From the NCBI RefSeq assembly GCF_900129305.1, contig NZ_FQVB01000021.1, positions 21,486 to 85,485 on the forward strand: a DNA stretch of 64,000 nucleotides, in the 5' to 3' direction. The position numbers and the translations under genes were made by a program. The first letter of the stretch is position 1; each line of letters starts with the position of its first letter. The notes beneath the pieces are model-generated. The model had not been told where the DNA came from, made no database searches, and worked only from the letters and a program-made list of their open reading frames with translations. Below are positions 18,680 through 26,697 of this stretch, in pieces. Source of the stretch: Desulfacinum infernum DSM 9756 (GTDB taxonomy: Bacteria; Desulfobacterota; Syntrophobacteria; Syntrophobacterales; DSM-9756).

Positions 18680-20338
18680 ATGCATTGGGCTACGCTGGAC
18701 TCTTTCATGCTCGACGATCCCTTTTGGCAACAAAGAATGGGCATGCCTGTGGCCAACGAGCAGTTTCTTCGCGCCGTTCTGGAACATGGAAGATGCTCCA
18801 GCTATCGCTTTTTCGCCACGGACGGGGCGGGAGCCGAGCGTCTTTTCGGGATTTTGAAGGGCCGCTTTCCCTGGGCCGCCGACCGGATCCGCGTGCAGCC
18901 GCAAGCCACCTTGCCCATGGCCGTCCGCGCCTGCCGCCCGGATGTGGTCCATAACGGCGACTTCACCTACTACATGCCCCACCTGATCGAATGGCGGAAC
19001 CGCTTGAGCGCTTCGCTGCGGTTCCCCATAACCGGCGTGACCCATTCCCTGGACACGGCCACGCTCTACACCAAGTTCATTTCCTTGTTGCTGGCGGGCC
19101 CCAAACCCTACGATGCCGTCGTCTGCACGAGTCGCTGTGCCGTGGAGATGCTTCGTCAATCTTTTGGCGAGATTCGCGAGGGATTCAGGGAGAAGTACGG
19201 CGGCCTTCTTCCCGAGCCCCCCCGGCTCGTGCATATTCCGCTCGGTATCCCGGAGCGGCGCAAGCCCGTGCCCGCCCGCGTGCAGGCCCGCCGAAGGCTG
19301 GGGATTCCCGAAGACCACGTGGTCATCCTGAGCCTGGGGCGTTTGTCGCCGAGAACCAAGATGGACCTCAGTCCCTTCTTGGAGGCTTTCGGGAGGTTCC
19401 TGAACGATCTGGAGGCCCGGGGGGGACCGGCGGTCACCTTGGTTGTGGCCGGCGGGGGCCGCAAGGACGGCGTGCGCCTCATCTCGGAGATGGTCGAAAC
19501 GCTGGGATTGGCGGGCGTGGTGAAGGTAAGGGCCAATCTGTCCGCGGGGGAGAAGGAGGAGCTGTATGCCACATCGGATCTTTTCTGTTCCCTGGTGGAC
19601 AATTACCAGGAAACGTTCGGGCTGACCCTCCTGGAGGCCATGGATGCGGGGCTACCCGTGATCGCATCGGATTTCGACGGCTACAAGGACCTGGTCATCC
19701 CGGGCGAAACGGGGTTTCTCGTGCCCACTTTCGCCAGCGGGAGCCAGGAGCCGTGGGACGGACTGGCAGGTATCCTGGAGCCGTCCGTGCTTCGCTTCTA
19801 CCGCGCGCAAAAGGTCGCGTTCGATATGGACTTTCTGGTCAAGGCCCTGCAAACCTTGGTCTGTAGACCGGACATCCGGAGGACCTTGGCGGAAAACGCC
19901 CGACGCCGCGTAGAGAACTTCCGATGGTCGAGGGTGATTGCGGGATACCTGGATCTGTGGGAGGACCTGGCTTCCAGGGCGCGGTCGGAATCGTCCGACG
20001 GAACAAGGGTCAGGCCCCTGATCACCCCCTCGGTTCCGAAGATCTTTTCCCATTATCCATCCACGGTCCTGCAAGACGAGTCTCTGGTTGTTCCGGGGCC
20101 CAACGGCGCCCGGTTTTCCTCGGGGCTTTTCCGGCCCATTCGATACGTCGAGATGGCCCTGCTCCTCAACCAAGGGCTTCTGGAGGCCATGGTCCGGCGG
20201 ACTTCCAGTCTTGGTGAGTCGACTATCTCGGATCTGCTCCACGTGGGCCGTAACGAATACGGCTTGGATCGGGATGCCTCCCTCCTGCATTTGGACTGGC
20301 TTATCAAGCACGGGGTGTTGGTTCCGAAAAAATGTTAA
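18680..20338 (+). CDS. Family 4 glycosyltransferase with winged-helix-like tail
   Basis: About 552 residues. A GT-B enzyme with a long N-terminal acceptor domain, donor strand VVILSLGRLSPRTKMDLSPF near residue 205, and EX7E in QETFGLTLLEAMDAG near residue 310. The last ~110 residues form an extra helical module ending HLDWLIKHGVLVPKKC that resembles a small winged helix; its role is unknown. Start at ATG 18680 is preferred because GGGGAAG lies eight bases upstream; ATG 18656, giving a 4-base overlap with the previous gene, is the alternative. The stop codon TAA also forms part of the probable flagellin promoter. Confidence 0.85.
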   Translation: MHWATLDSFMLDDPFWQQRMGMPVANEQFLRAVLEHGRCSSYRFFATDGAGAERLFGILKGRFPWAADRIRVQPQATLPMAVRACRPDVVHNGDFTYYMPHLIEWRNRLSASLRFPITGVTHSLDTATLYTKFISLLLAGPKPYDAVVCTSRCAVEMLRQSFGEIREGFREKYGGLLPEPPRLVHIPLGIPERRKPVPARVQARRRLGIPEDHVVILSLGRLSPRTKMDLSPFLEAFGRFLNDLEARGGPAVTLVVAGGGRKDGVRLISEMVETLGLAGVVKVRANLSAGEKEELYATSDLFCSLVDNYQETFGLTLLEAMDAGLPVIASDFDGYKDLVIPGETGFLVPTFASGSQEPWDGLAGILEPSVLRFYRAQKVAFDMDFLVKALQTLVCRPDIRRTLAENARRRVENFRWSRVIAGYLDLWEDLASRARSESSDGTRVRPLITPSVPKIFSHYPSTVLQDESLVVPGPNGARFSSGLFRPIRYVEMALLLNQGLLEAMVRRTSSLGESTISDLLHVGRNEYGLDRDASLLHLDWLIKHGVLVPKKC

Positions 20339-20363
20339 TGCCCGTCCGCTATCCTGCCGATAG
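20336..20363 (+). promoter_or_regulatory. Candidate sigma-28 promoter of fliC
   Basis: TAAT, 16 bases, then GCCGATAG, close to the flagellar sigma-28 consensus TAAA-N15-GCCGATAA. It lies 80 bases before the flagellin start. The -35 block overlaps the stop codon of the glycosyltransferase gene, and the -10 block is one arm of an inverted repeat GCTATC-N5-GATAGC that could instead be a hairpin or operator. Confidence 0.5.
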
Positions 20364-20443
20364 CTAAGGTGAAGGCACAAGAGGACTGGTAGAAAGGTTT
20401 TTGGCAGGGAAGTCAAAAACACCACGTTCAAGGAGGAATGACC

Positions 20444-21280
20444 ATGGCACTTCGCATCAACACCAACGTAACGGCTCTTACCGTTCAGCGGAACCTTACC
20501 ATCAACAACCGGAACCTTTCCCAATCGCTGGAGAGGCTCTCCACGGGCTACCGGATCAACAGGGCTGCGGATGATGCGGCCGGCTTCGCGGTGGCCAACA
20601 CCTTCAAGGCCAAGATTGCTTCTCTGAGGGTCGCCTATCAGAACGCCACGGAGTCCAATTCCATGCTGCAGGTGGCCGACGGCGCCTTCCATGAGATCGA
20701 AAGCATTCTGGTGCGCATGAAGGAACTGGCCACGCAGGCTGCCGGTGATCAGATCACAAACAGCGAACGGGAGCTGCTGAATACGGAATTTGTCCAGCTC
20801 CAGGGAGAACTGGACCGGATTGCCCAGACTTCCAAGTACAACGGTGTGACGCTGGTCTACAGCACGGGATCGGGCGCCAAGACGACCTTCACCTTCCAGA
20901 TCGGCGCGGAAAACGTCGGTCATGATCAGTTGGTGGTCGAGCTCAACTCGGTCTCCACGGCGGCCCTGGGTGTGAGCGCGGCCAAGATCGGAACGCTGGC
21001 AAGCGCTCAGGCGGCCATGACCAGTATCGACAGTGCCCTTTCCAGCATCAACAATTACATGTCCAAGCTCGGCGCCTACCAGAACCGGCTCCAGCATACC
21101 ATGGACAACCTGAACATAATGATCGAGAACTACTCGGCCAGTGAATCGGCCATTCGTGATGCCGACATGGCCGCGGAAGTCACCACGTTCACCAAAAACC
21201 AGATCCTGCAGCAGTCCGGTATGGCCATGCTGGCGCAGGCCAACGCGGCTCCGCAGCAGATTCTCCAGCTCCTGGGTTAA
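20444..21280 (+). CDS. fliC: Flagellin
   Basis: A 278-residue flagellin. The conserved N-terminal D0/D1 region (MALRINTNVTALTVQRNL; LERLSTGYRINRAADDAAG) and C-terminal region (ESAIRDADMAAEVTTFTKNQIL, ending QQILQLLG) are intact. The centre is short, so the surface D2/D3 domains are minimal and few exposed Ser/Thr sites remain, mainly residues ~140-210. ATG 20444 is preferred over 20438 because AGGAGG is seven bases upstream of it. Directly preceded by ~15 kb of glycan-modifying genes and followed by a strong hairpin terminator and fliD. It is the exported filament subunit and a probable glycosylation target. Confidence 0.96.
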   Translation: MALRINTNVTALTVQRNLTINNRNLSQSLERLSTGYRINRAADDAAGFAVANTFKAKIASLRVAYQNATESNSMLQVADGAFHEIESILVRMKELATQAAGDQITNSERELLNTEFVQLQGELDRIAQTSKYNGVTLVYSTGSGAKTTFTFQIGAENVGHDQLVVELNSVSTAALGVSAAKIGTLASAQAAMTSIDSALSSINNYMSKLGAYQNRLQHTMDNLNIMIENYSASESAIRDADMAAEVTTFTKNQILQQSGMAMLAQANAAPQQILQLLG

Positions 21281-21315
21281 GCATCGCAATTCACAAATAT
21301 TCTACCAGTCCGAGG

Positions 21316-21350
21316 AGGGGGGGTGGTTCCATGGGGGCCACCCCTTTCTT
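21316..21350 (+). terminator. Rho-independent terminator after fliC
   Basis: An 11-bp stem including two G-U pairs (positions 21320-21330 with 21334-21344) and a 3-base ATG loop, followed by TTTCTT. It should make flagellin mRNA largely monocistronic, as expected for a highly expressed filament gene. Confidence 0.75.
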
Positions 21351-21507
21351 GCTGAAAGCTTTGTGAACCGGATCCGTTCGTGAATCCCGCCAGGCCCCGA
21401 GCAGCCCTGGCCCATAAGAAAGGCGAGGAGGGCGGGCGGAACGTTATGCGGAACGGATACCATGCCGGTTGAGCGTCCGCCGGATGGACTCGACGGGAGG
21501 TGCGCAC

Positions 21508-22809
21508 ATGGGAATCAGTCTCAGTGGGGTCGGAAGTGGGTTTGACTGGCAGACCGTCTTGGATCAGCTGCGGGAGGTGGAAGAGAAGCAGTTCATCCAA
21601 CCCTTGGAGGATCAGAAGGACCGCCAGGAAGAAGTCCTGTCCGCCTGGAACACGGTGTCCACCAAATTGTCCGCCCTGCTCAGTGCGGTCCAGGACATGG
21701 AGGACTCGGACGACTTCGACCTTTTCACCACCTCGTTGAGTTCTTCCAGCAGTGTGGACGCGGAAAGCCTTCTGACGGTAACGGTCGGATCCGGTGCGGC
21801 CAAAAGCCGCTTCGACATCCAGGTCACCAACCTGGCAAAGGCCGAAAAGCTTCAGTCCACCTCGGTGACGTCGGCCTCGGACTCCGCCGGATGGACGGGG
21901 ACCATTACCATCGAGGGACACGACGTGACCCTGGACGGCAAGAGCCTGAACGAACTCCAGGACGAGATCAACGCCCTCAATACGGGATCCAATGCCACCG
22001 GCGTGGTCGCAAGCATCCTCAAGGTGTCCGATTCCGACTATCGGCTCATTCTCACGAGCGAAGAAGAAGGGGCGGCGGGGATCCAGTTTGCGGATGCTCC
22101 GGGCGACTACTTTTCCACCCTGCAGGCGGGAGAAGATGCGGCCTTCACCATCGACGGCATCGCCATGACCCGATCGTCCAACACCATCACGGATGCCATC
22201 GAAGGGGTCACCCTTCAGCTGCACGGCGAGGACCCGGCCACCACGGTTTCATTAAGCATCGACCGGGATGAGGAGGCCGTCAGAGAAAAGGTTCAAACGT
22301 TCGTCGATGCTTACAACAGCGTGGTGGACTACATCAACGACCAGTTTGAATACAACGCTCTGGACGAAGAAGCCGGGGGGGTTCTCTTCGGCGATTCCCA
22401 GTTGCGCTCCATCAAGAACCGGATCCAGACCACCGTGCTCAGCAAACAACTTTTCAACCACGGGGTCACCTTCTCCAACGACGGAACGCTGGAATTCGAT
22501 GCCGACGAGTTCACCGAGGCCTTGTCCAAGGACTATGCGGGGACGATTTCGAAGTTCAACGGGTTGGCCCAGAGCTTGCAAACAGTTCTCGACGATCTGA
22601 CCGATTCGGTGGACGGTACGGTCACGAAACAGATCAAGAGCGTGGAGGACCAGATCGATACGCTGGATGATCGGATCTTGGCCATGGAGGATCGGATTGA
22701 CGCCGAAATGGAGCGGCTCCAGGAACAGTTCATAGCCATGGATATGGCCATAAGCAACATGAATTCTCAGATGGAAACCCTTTCCCAGCTGCTGTCGAGC
22801 CTTTCCTGA
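21508..22809 (+). CDS. fliD: Flagellar filament cap protein FliD
   Basis: A 433-residue protein starting MGISLSGVGSGFDWQTVLDQL, the classical FliD N-terminus (binds the filament tip). FliD N-terminal domain is about residues 1-100; the C-terminal domain ends in a coiled coil (VEDQIDTLDDRILAMEDRIDAEMERLQEQF pattern in heptads from ~390) that packs the pentameric cap. ATG 21508 is chosen because GGGAGG is seven bases upstream and FliD proteins start here; a start at 21469 would add 13 atypical residues. Very acidic (many Asp). Followed closely by two fliS genes, forming a late flagellar operon. Confidence 0.95.
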   Translation: MGISLSGVGSGFDWQTVLDQLREVEEKQFIQPLEDQKDRQEEVLSAWNTVSTKLSALLSAVQDMEDSDDFDLFTTSLSSSSSVDAESLLTVTVGSGAAKSRFDIQVTNLAKAEKLQSTSVTSASDSAGWTGTITIEGHDVTLDGKSLNELQDEINALNTGSNATGVVASILKVSDSDYRLILTSEEEGAAGIQFADAPGDYFSTLQAGEDAAFTIDGIAMTRSSNTITDAIEGVTLQLHGEDPATTVSLSIDRDEEAVREKVQTFVDAYNSVVDYINDQFEYNALDEEAGGVLFGDSQLRSIKNRIQTTVLSKQLFNHGVTFSNDGTLEFDADEFTEALSKDYAGTISKFNGLAQSLQTVLDDLTDSVDGTVTKQIKSVEDQIDTLDDRILAMEDRIDAEMERLQEQFIAMDMAISNMNSQMETLSQLLSSLS

Positions 22810-22848
22810 TGCTCCGAGCAGGGAAGAGTTTGCCTGGAGGAGGAAAAA

Positions 22849-23220
22849 ATGACCTCTTACGCCTTGTCGGCCTGCCAACAAAGTGACGTTTCCCATGCGG
22901 ATTTCCTGGATCTCATCGTGCGTTGTTACGATGCCATGCTGCGGGATTTCCGAGAGGCCAAGCAGGCCCACGTCCAAGGGGATGAGGATCTTCTGATGGA
23001 TCGCATCCGCCACGCCCAGGACGTAGTCACCGAGCTTCTCGTCGGGCTGGACTACGAAAGGGGCGGAGAGATCGCCGTAAATCTTGCCCGGATTTACAAT
23101 TACATGCTTCGGGAACTGGTGGCCATCCGGGACTCCCATGCCCAGCAAACCCTGGACCGCATGATCTCCATGACCGGTGAGCTCCGCGACGCATGGGTTC
23201 AGGTGGCGTGCGCTGTTTAG
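22849..23220 (+). CDS. fliS: Flagellar secretion chaperone FliS, copy 1
   Basis: A 123-residue, all-helical protein with FliS hallmarks: LIVRCYDAMLRDFREAK, the IRHAQDVVTELLVGLD helix and GGEIAVNLARIYNYMLREL. FliS binds the flagellin C-terminus and prevents premature polymerisation. It lacks the usual N-terminal YQ-type motif (begins MTSYALSACQQSDVSHADF), unlike copy 2. Start follows GGAGGAGG. Copy 1 and copy 2 are adjacent and clearly related, so one may be specialised, for example for another client or for modified flagellin. Confidence 0.85.
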   Translation: MTSYALSACQQSDVSHADFLDLIVRCYDAMLRDFREAKQAHVQGDEDLLMDRIRHAQDVVTELLVGLDYERGGEIAVNLARIYNYMLRELVAIRDSHAQQTLDRMISMTGELRDAWVQVACAV

Positions 23221-23250
23221 ATGATGAAGAACTGATGTGGAGGTGGATAG

Positions 23251-23691
23251 ATGGTGTTGAACAGGGCTCAGGATGCCTATCGGAAGACGAATGTGGCGAC
23301 GGCGGACACCGCCAGCCTTGTCCTCATGTGCTATGAAGCGACCATCGAGGACCTGCGGAAGGCCAAGGAGTACCACGCCTCCCATCGCATGGACGCCGCC
23401 TACGAACGCATCCGCCACGGGCAGGACGTGATCACGGAACTGCTGGTGGGCCTGGATTTCGAGCGTGGCGGAGAGATCGCGGTCAACCTCTCCCGCATTT
23501 ACAACTACCTGCTCCGTGAGCTCATCGGAATCAACTCCATGAAAAGCCCCGATGTCTATAATGGCCTTATCGATATCCTGGAGGATCTACGGGAGGCATG
23601 GCAGGAAGTGAAACGGAAGTACGACCGGGGCGAACTTGTTTTCGACCCACTCGAAACGCGAGACAATTGGGCCCGGTCCATCAGCGCCTGA
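23251..23691 (+). CDS. fliS: Flagellar secretion chaperone FliS, copy 2
   Basis: A 146-residue FliS with a more standard N-terminus (NRAQDAYRKTNVATADTASLVLMCYE), the helix IRHGQDVITELLVGLDFERGG and a longer C-terminal helix. It is 30 bases downstream of copy 1, with GGAGG before the start. The shared block RHxQDVxTELLVGLDxERGGEIAVNLxRIYNY shows recent tandem duplication. It is the more likely canonical flagellin chaperone of the pair. Confidence 0.9.
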   Translation: MVLNRAQDAYRKTNVATADTASLVLMCYEATIEDLRKAKEYHASHRMDAAYERIRHGQDVITELLVGLDFERGGEIAVNLSRIYNYLLRELIGINSMKSPDVYNGLIDILEDLREAWQEVKRKYDRGELVFDPLETRDNWARSISA

Positions 23692-23725
23692 AATCCAAGA
23701 CGGGGCCAGGGCAAGGGAGGGCCGC

Positions 23726-24094
23726 TTGACTTCGGCCGAACAGTTGGAATCTTTGGTCCTGGCGGCGGAGGGGCTTCGCTCGGACCTGCGGGATCTCCGG
23801 GATCTCGCCTGCCGGAACGCCGATGCGGCGGCGATCCACCGGGCGACCCTCCGGTGCGGGGAGTCCTTCTCGAGGCTGGTGGCTCTGGTGGCATCTTCCC
23901 TGGAGCCGGAGGGACCTCATCGGGAAGTCGTCAACCAGGAGCTTCGGCGTCTTCTCACGGACCTGCTTGATGGTTATTCAGCCTGTCAGGAAGAACTCGC
24001 CCGGGCCTCCGGCCGGGTCAAGGGCCTGTTGGCCGGGATGCGGAAAACGAAGTCTGCTTCCAAGCAATACCAGAAAATCGCCGCACTGGGATAA
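23726..24094 (+). CDS. Putative flagellar export chaperone (FliT/FlgN-like)
   Basis: About 122 residues, predicted all-helical, with charged Leu-rich heptads (LESLVLAAEGLRSDLRDLRDLA) and a basic tail ending GMRKTKSASKQYQKIAALG. It is the last gene of the fliD-fliS-fliS operon, where FliT or FlgN-type chaperones usually lie, but the sequence is too divergent to name it. The TTG at 23726 is preferred because AAGGGAGG precedes it by five bases; the longer frame from 23636 would overlap fliS. Transcription ends at a hairpin 30 bases further on. Confidence 0.55.
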   Translation: MTSAEQLESLVLAAEGLRSDLRDLRDLACRNADAAAIHRATLRCGESFSRLVALVASSLEPEGPHREVVNQELRRLLTDLLDGYSACQEELARASGRVKGLLAGMRKTKSASKQYQKIAALG

Positions 24095-24124
24095 GCCGAC
24101 CCACGCCTGGCGGGACCACAATCA

Positions 24125-24176
24125 AGCCCCCTGCCCCCCTCTCTCGATGGGGACGGGGGGCTGCTATTTTTCTTTT
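24125..24176 (+). terminator. Rho-independent terminator of the flagellar operon
   Basis: Outer stem AGCCCCC (24125-24131) pairs with GGGGGCT (24156-24162), with further C/G-rich pairing inside, followed by an interrupted T tract TTTTTCTTTT from 24167. It separates the flagellar operon from the convergent csrA-fliW pair. Confidence 0.75.
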
Positions 24177-24595
24177 CTTTGAGGCTCAAGGACTTCGATA
24201 GCGGTCTTCCGCTCCGTCTCCTCAAGAACCCATTGATAGGCTTGGCGGTTGGCGGCATTCAGCAGCAGAGGAGCCCTGACATGCGGGCGCGCGGCCCGGG
24301 TGGCCCTGTTGACGGACACCAGGAGAAGTATGGCCAGGTCTTTGGGGTCGTGGAGGTCGAGGAGGGAGGCCCGCTTTTCAGGAACCTTGTATTGGATGCC
24401 GAAGACATCCGGCGGGCAGACCACGAACGCCACATCCGGGTGATCCACGGCCTGGAGCCACTTGAACGGCCCTTGGCGGTGTTCCAAAAGCACGTAGCGC
24501 TTCAGGTCTTCAAAGCCGGGAATGCCCCACGGAAAGTGGATGAAGGTGCTCTCGTCCAGGTCCAGGGTGCCGAATCGGGAGGTCTCGATCTTCAT
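24164..24595 (-). CDS. fliW: Flagellar assembly factor FliW
   Basis: A 143-residue FliW with the family pattern RFGTLDLDESTFIHFPWGIPGFEDLKRYVLLEH and HPDVAFVVCPPDVF. FliW binds either flagellin or CsrA; free flagellin releases CsrA to block flagellin mRNA translation, giving a homeostatic loop. It lies 69 bases downstream of csrA in the same leftward operon, convergent to fliC-fliD-fliS, so both arms of the loop are here. Length and C-terminus are normal. Confidence 0.95.
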   Translation of the reverse strand: MKIETSRFGTLDLDESTFIHFPWGIPGFEDLKRYVLLEHRQGPFKWLQAVDHPDVAFVVCPPDVFGIQYKVPEKRASLLDLHDPKDLAILLLVSVNRATRAARPHVRAPLLLNAANRQAYQWVLEETERKTAIEVLEPQRKEK

Positions 24596-24664
24596 GAGTT
24601 ACAATGTTCCTTGCATGCGGGGCGGCCGATGGTCTGGGTGACTGCGCGCCGGGTCCCTTGAGGT

Positions 24665-24907
24665 TCAGGTTTTCTCGGTCTGGGTCGGTAAGGCTTGAAG
24701 GAGGTCGTCCAGGTCGTCGGCCCCGATGGCGGCTGCCTGCCGGTTTTCTTCCTGGATCTTTTGGTAGAGTTCCTCACGGAAGATGGGCACGTGCCGGGGG
24801 CTCTTGATGCCCACCTTCACCTTGTTCTGGTCCACGGCGGTGATGACCACCTGGATGTCGTCCCCGATCCGAATGGCTTCCCCCACCTTGCGGGTCAGTA
24901 TGAGCAT
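24665..24907 (-). CDS. csrA: Carbon storage regulator CsrA
   Basis: An 80-residue RNA-binding regulator beginning MLILTRKVGEAIRIGDDIQV, with VKVGIKSPRHVPIFREELY, the core of the CsrA fold including the RNA-contacting Leu4/Arg6 and Arg44-region residues. The frame extends further upstream but the CsrA start is fixed by homology and by a GGGGGA ribosome site. It blocks translation of target mRNAs at GGA motifs; flagellin mRNA is the classical target, and AGGAGGA at the fliC start could be bound. The C-terminal tail is longer than in E. coli, as usual in FliW-partnered CsrA. Confidence 0.95.
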   Translation of the reverse strand: MLILTRKVGEAIRIGDDIQVVITAVDQNKVKVGIKSPRHVPIFREELYQKIQEENRQAAAIGADDLDDLLQALPTQTEKT

Positions 24908-24958
24908 GGTGTCCCCCGTTGAGGCGGCTGTGAGCGGCCGGTGCGGCGGGAAGGAAAA

Positions 24959-24990
24959 TTCACCGCAGAGGCGCAGAGTTCGCAGAGGCT
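24959..24990. repeat. Dispersed CCGCAGAGGCGCAGAG-type intergenic repeat
   Basis: Short direct repeats of CGCAGAG units (CACCGCAGAGGCGCAGAG then TTCGCAGAGG) in the csrA-hicB spacer. Such low-complexity pieces recur between genes in many bacterial genomes; no coding potential. One copy in this window. Confidence 0.5.
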
Positions 24991-25112
24991 TTTGGGGAGT
25001 TTCGGGCCGGAGCGCTGAGACGCCGCCCCGGCCCGAAAGCCCACCCTTCGGGCACACCATAGCAAAAACAACCGCCGTGGGCCACATCGAAACCTTCGGC
25101 AGGTTGAAGAGC

Positions 25113-25141
25113 TTTACCCGATTCAGGGTGTTCATTATAGT
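25113..25141 (+). promoter_or_regulatory. Sigma-70-type promoter of hicBA
   Basis: TTTACC, 17 bases, TATAGT: 4/6 and 5/6 matches to the -35 and -10 hexamers with optimal spacing, 49 bases before the HicB start. Confidence 0.5.
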
Positions 25142-25146
25142 TTGAA

Positions 25147-25165
25147 TTGCAAAGCGCTCTTGCAA
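25147..25165 (+). promoter_or_regulatory. Candidate HicB operator
   Basis: Two palindromic TTGCAA boxes separated by AGCGCTC, immediately downstream of the predicted -10 box. HicB-type antitoxins commonly autoregulate through inverted repeats overlapping their promoter. Confidence 0.4.
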
Positions 25166-25189
25166 CGCACGAAACATGAGGGGGGCACC

Positions 25190-25405
25190 ATGCCGAAACA
25201 ATTTGTCGTGCTCATCGAAAAAGACCAGGAAGGTTACTACGTGGCCACGGTGCCGGCGCTCCGCGGGTGCCATACCCAGGCCCGATCCCTGGATGAGCTC
25301 ATGAGCCGAATCAAGGAAGCCATCCAACTCTGTCTGGAGGTGGAAGGCGAGGAAATGGAGACGCTGGATTTTGTTGGGGTACATCAAGTGGGTGTTGCCC
25401 CATGA
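25190..25405 (+). CDS. hicB: HicB-family antitoxin
   Basis: A 71-residue protein with the partial RNase H-like HicB fold: FVVLIEKDQEGYYVATVPALRGCHTQARSLDELMSRIKEAI. This is the short HicB type without an obvious DNA-binding domain. It neutralises HicA by direct binding. Start at ATG 25190 is chosen because GAGGGGGG precedes it; an upstream in-frame start at 25142 lies inside the operator. Its stop overlaps the hicA start by four bases (ATGA), giving the order hicB-hicA. Confidence 0.9.
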   Translation: MPKQFVVLIEKDQEGYYVATVPALRGCHTQARSLDELMSRIKEAIQLCLEVEGEEMETLDFVGVHQVGVAP

Positions 25406-25626
25406 CGCGGATCCCTTCCGTGACGGGCCGAGAGCTCATGACGGCGCTCCACAAGGCCGGTTTCGAGTTGGTGCGGGTTAAGGGCAGTCATCATTACTTG
25501 AGACACCCGGATGGCAGAACTACGGTGGTTCCGATTCATTCGGGTGAAACCATCGGCCCCGGTCTCTTGGGAAAAATCCTAAGAGATTGTGAGCTTAGCC
25601 GAGATGAACTCCTGAAGTTTCTGTGA
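25402..25626 (+). CDS. hicA: HicA-family mRNA interferase toxin
   Basis: A 74-residue dsRBD-like toxin: GRELMTALHKAGFELVRVKGSHHYLRHPDG with the catalytic His in the GSHH turn, and GPGLLGKILRDCELSRDELL at the C-terminus. HicA cleaves mRNA independently of ribosomes; the upstream HicB copy is the antitoxin. The module is complete, intact and probably functional. It is convergent with the HDOD gene across 55 bases. Confidence 0.92.
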   Translation: MTRIPSVTGRELMTALHKAGFELVRVKGSHHYLRHPDGRTTVVPIHSGETIGPGLLGKILRDCELSRDELLKFL

Positions 25627-25681
25627 AGCTCGTTCTCCCTGAAGATCTTCGCTGTCTCGCTTCCGCCGGTCGCGGTTTGGC

Positions 25682-26548
25682 TCAACCGGCCAGGAATTTC
25701 TTCGTTTCGTCCAGGGCCAGGAAGACGTCGGCCATGAGCTTTTCGATGGTTCGAGCGTCGATCTGAAGATCTTCGAAGACCTGGTCCTGGTTGGGGTTGA
25801 GGAAGCCGTCCACGCCGGCGCCGATGCCCATGGCCGCCACCATGCGGTTGGCCGCGTAGAGAATCGCCGCCACCGGGTGGCTTTCGGGGGCGTCCTGGGG
25901 ACTGTGGTGGTAACCGATGCCGACCAGCACGGGCCCGGGGAAGTTCCAACTTCTGGCGATGGTGGCTCCCAGTTCCTGGTGGTCGATGCCCAGGATGCTG
26001 CGCTCCGCATCCAAGAAGGAGCTCCCTTTTGTCCTCACGGTGTGGATGATCTTGTCCAGGTAGTCTTCCACATACCGGTTCAGGACCGTCTTGCCGATGT
26101 CGTGCAGGAGTCCCGCCGTGTAGACCGTGAGCCGCTCCTTCATGCCCAGCCGCTCGGCGATCCTGTCGGCCATGAGGGCCGTGCCGACGGAATGTTCCCA
26201 AAGTTCCCCTTCCCGAAGATCGTAGCCTTGAACGGCACCGTCCTGGAACCGGGCCGTGCAGGCTGCCAGGATCACCTCCACCAGGGCCTTTTGTCCCAGG
26301 GAAACGATGGCGTCTTTCAGGGACCGCACCGGGTTCGTCCGCGCATAGTGGGGAGAACGAGCCAAGGCCAGCACCCGAGCGGCGATCACCTGGTCGTACC
26401 GAATGACGGCCTCGATCTCTTCCACGGGCGCCATGCGCTGCACAAGGGGCATGACCTTCTGGACCACGTCGGGAAAGGGCGGCAGGTCCTCCGCCACTTT
26501 TAAAATATCCTGTAACGGTTTCTTTCGGTCAGGGGCCTGATTCGCCAT
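25682..26548 (-). CDS. HDOD domain signalling protein
   Basis: A 288-residue protein containing one HDOD domain (about residues 20-215): LPPFPDVVQKVMPLVQ, ARSPHYARTNPVRSLKDAIVSLGQKALVEV, then TAGLLHDIGKTVLNRYVEDY. HDOD proteins are degenerate HD phosphohydrolase relatives that act in signalling, often in motility or stress; catalytic activity is uncertain. The C-terminal ~60 residues are helical. Start supported by AGGAGAA. A possible sigma-28 promoter lies upstream. Confidence 0.88.
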   Translation of the reverse strand: MANQAPDRKKPLQDILKVAEDLPPFPDVVQKVMPLVQRMAPVEEIEAVIRYDQVIAARVLALARSPHYARTNPVRSLKDAIVSLGQKALVEVILAACTARFQDGAVQGYDLREGELWEHSVGTALMADRIAERLGMKERLTVYTAGLLHDIGKTVLNRYVEDYLDKIIHTVRTKGSSFLDAERSILGIDHQELGATIARSWNFPGPVLVGIGYHHSPQDAPESHPVAAILYAANRMVAAMGIGAGVDGFLNPNQDQVFEDLQIDARTIEKLMADVFLALDETKKFLAG

Positions 26549-26600
26549 TGAGGATTCTCCTGAGAATCAAGAAACGTTTTCTGAGACCACTTCATCTTTC

Positions 26601-26628
26601 TTATCGGGAAGCCGGGGCAAAGTCTTGA
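26601..26628 (-). promoter_or_regulatory. Weak sigma-28-like promoter before the HDOD gene
   Basis: On the minus strand: TCAA, 16 bases, CCCGATAA, one mismatch in each block to TAAA and GCCGATAA. It lies about 53 bases upstream of the HDOD start. It could place this signalling gene in the flagellar regulon, but the match is short and the spacing one base long. Confidence 0.3.
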
Positions 26629-26697
26629 ACCAAAAAGTACCAAAGGCTATGCTTTCGGGCACGGATTTTCCGATCCATCCCTGTTCGAGGACGCTCC

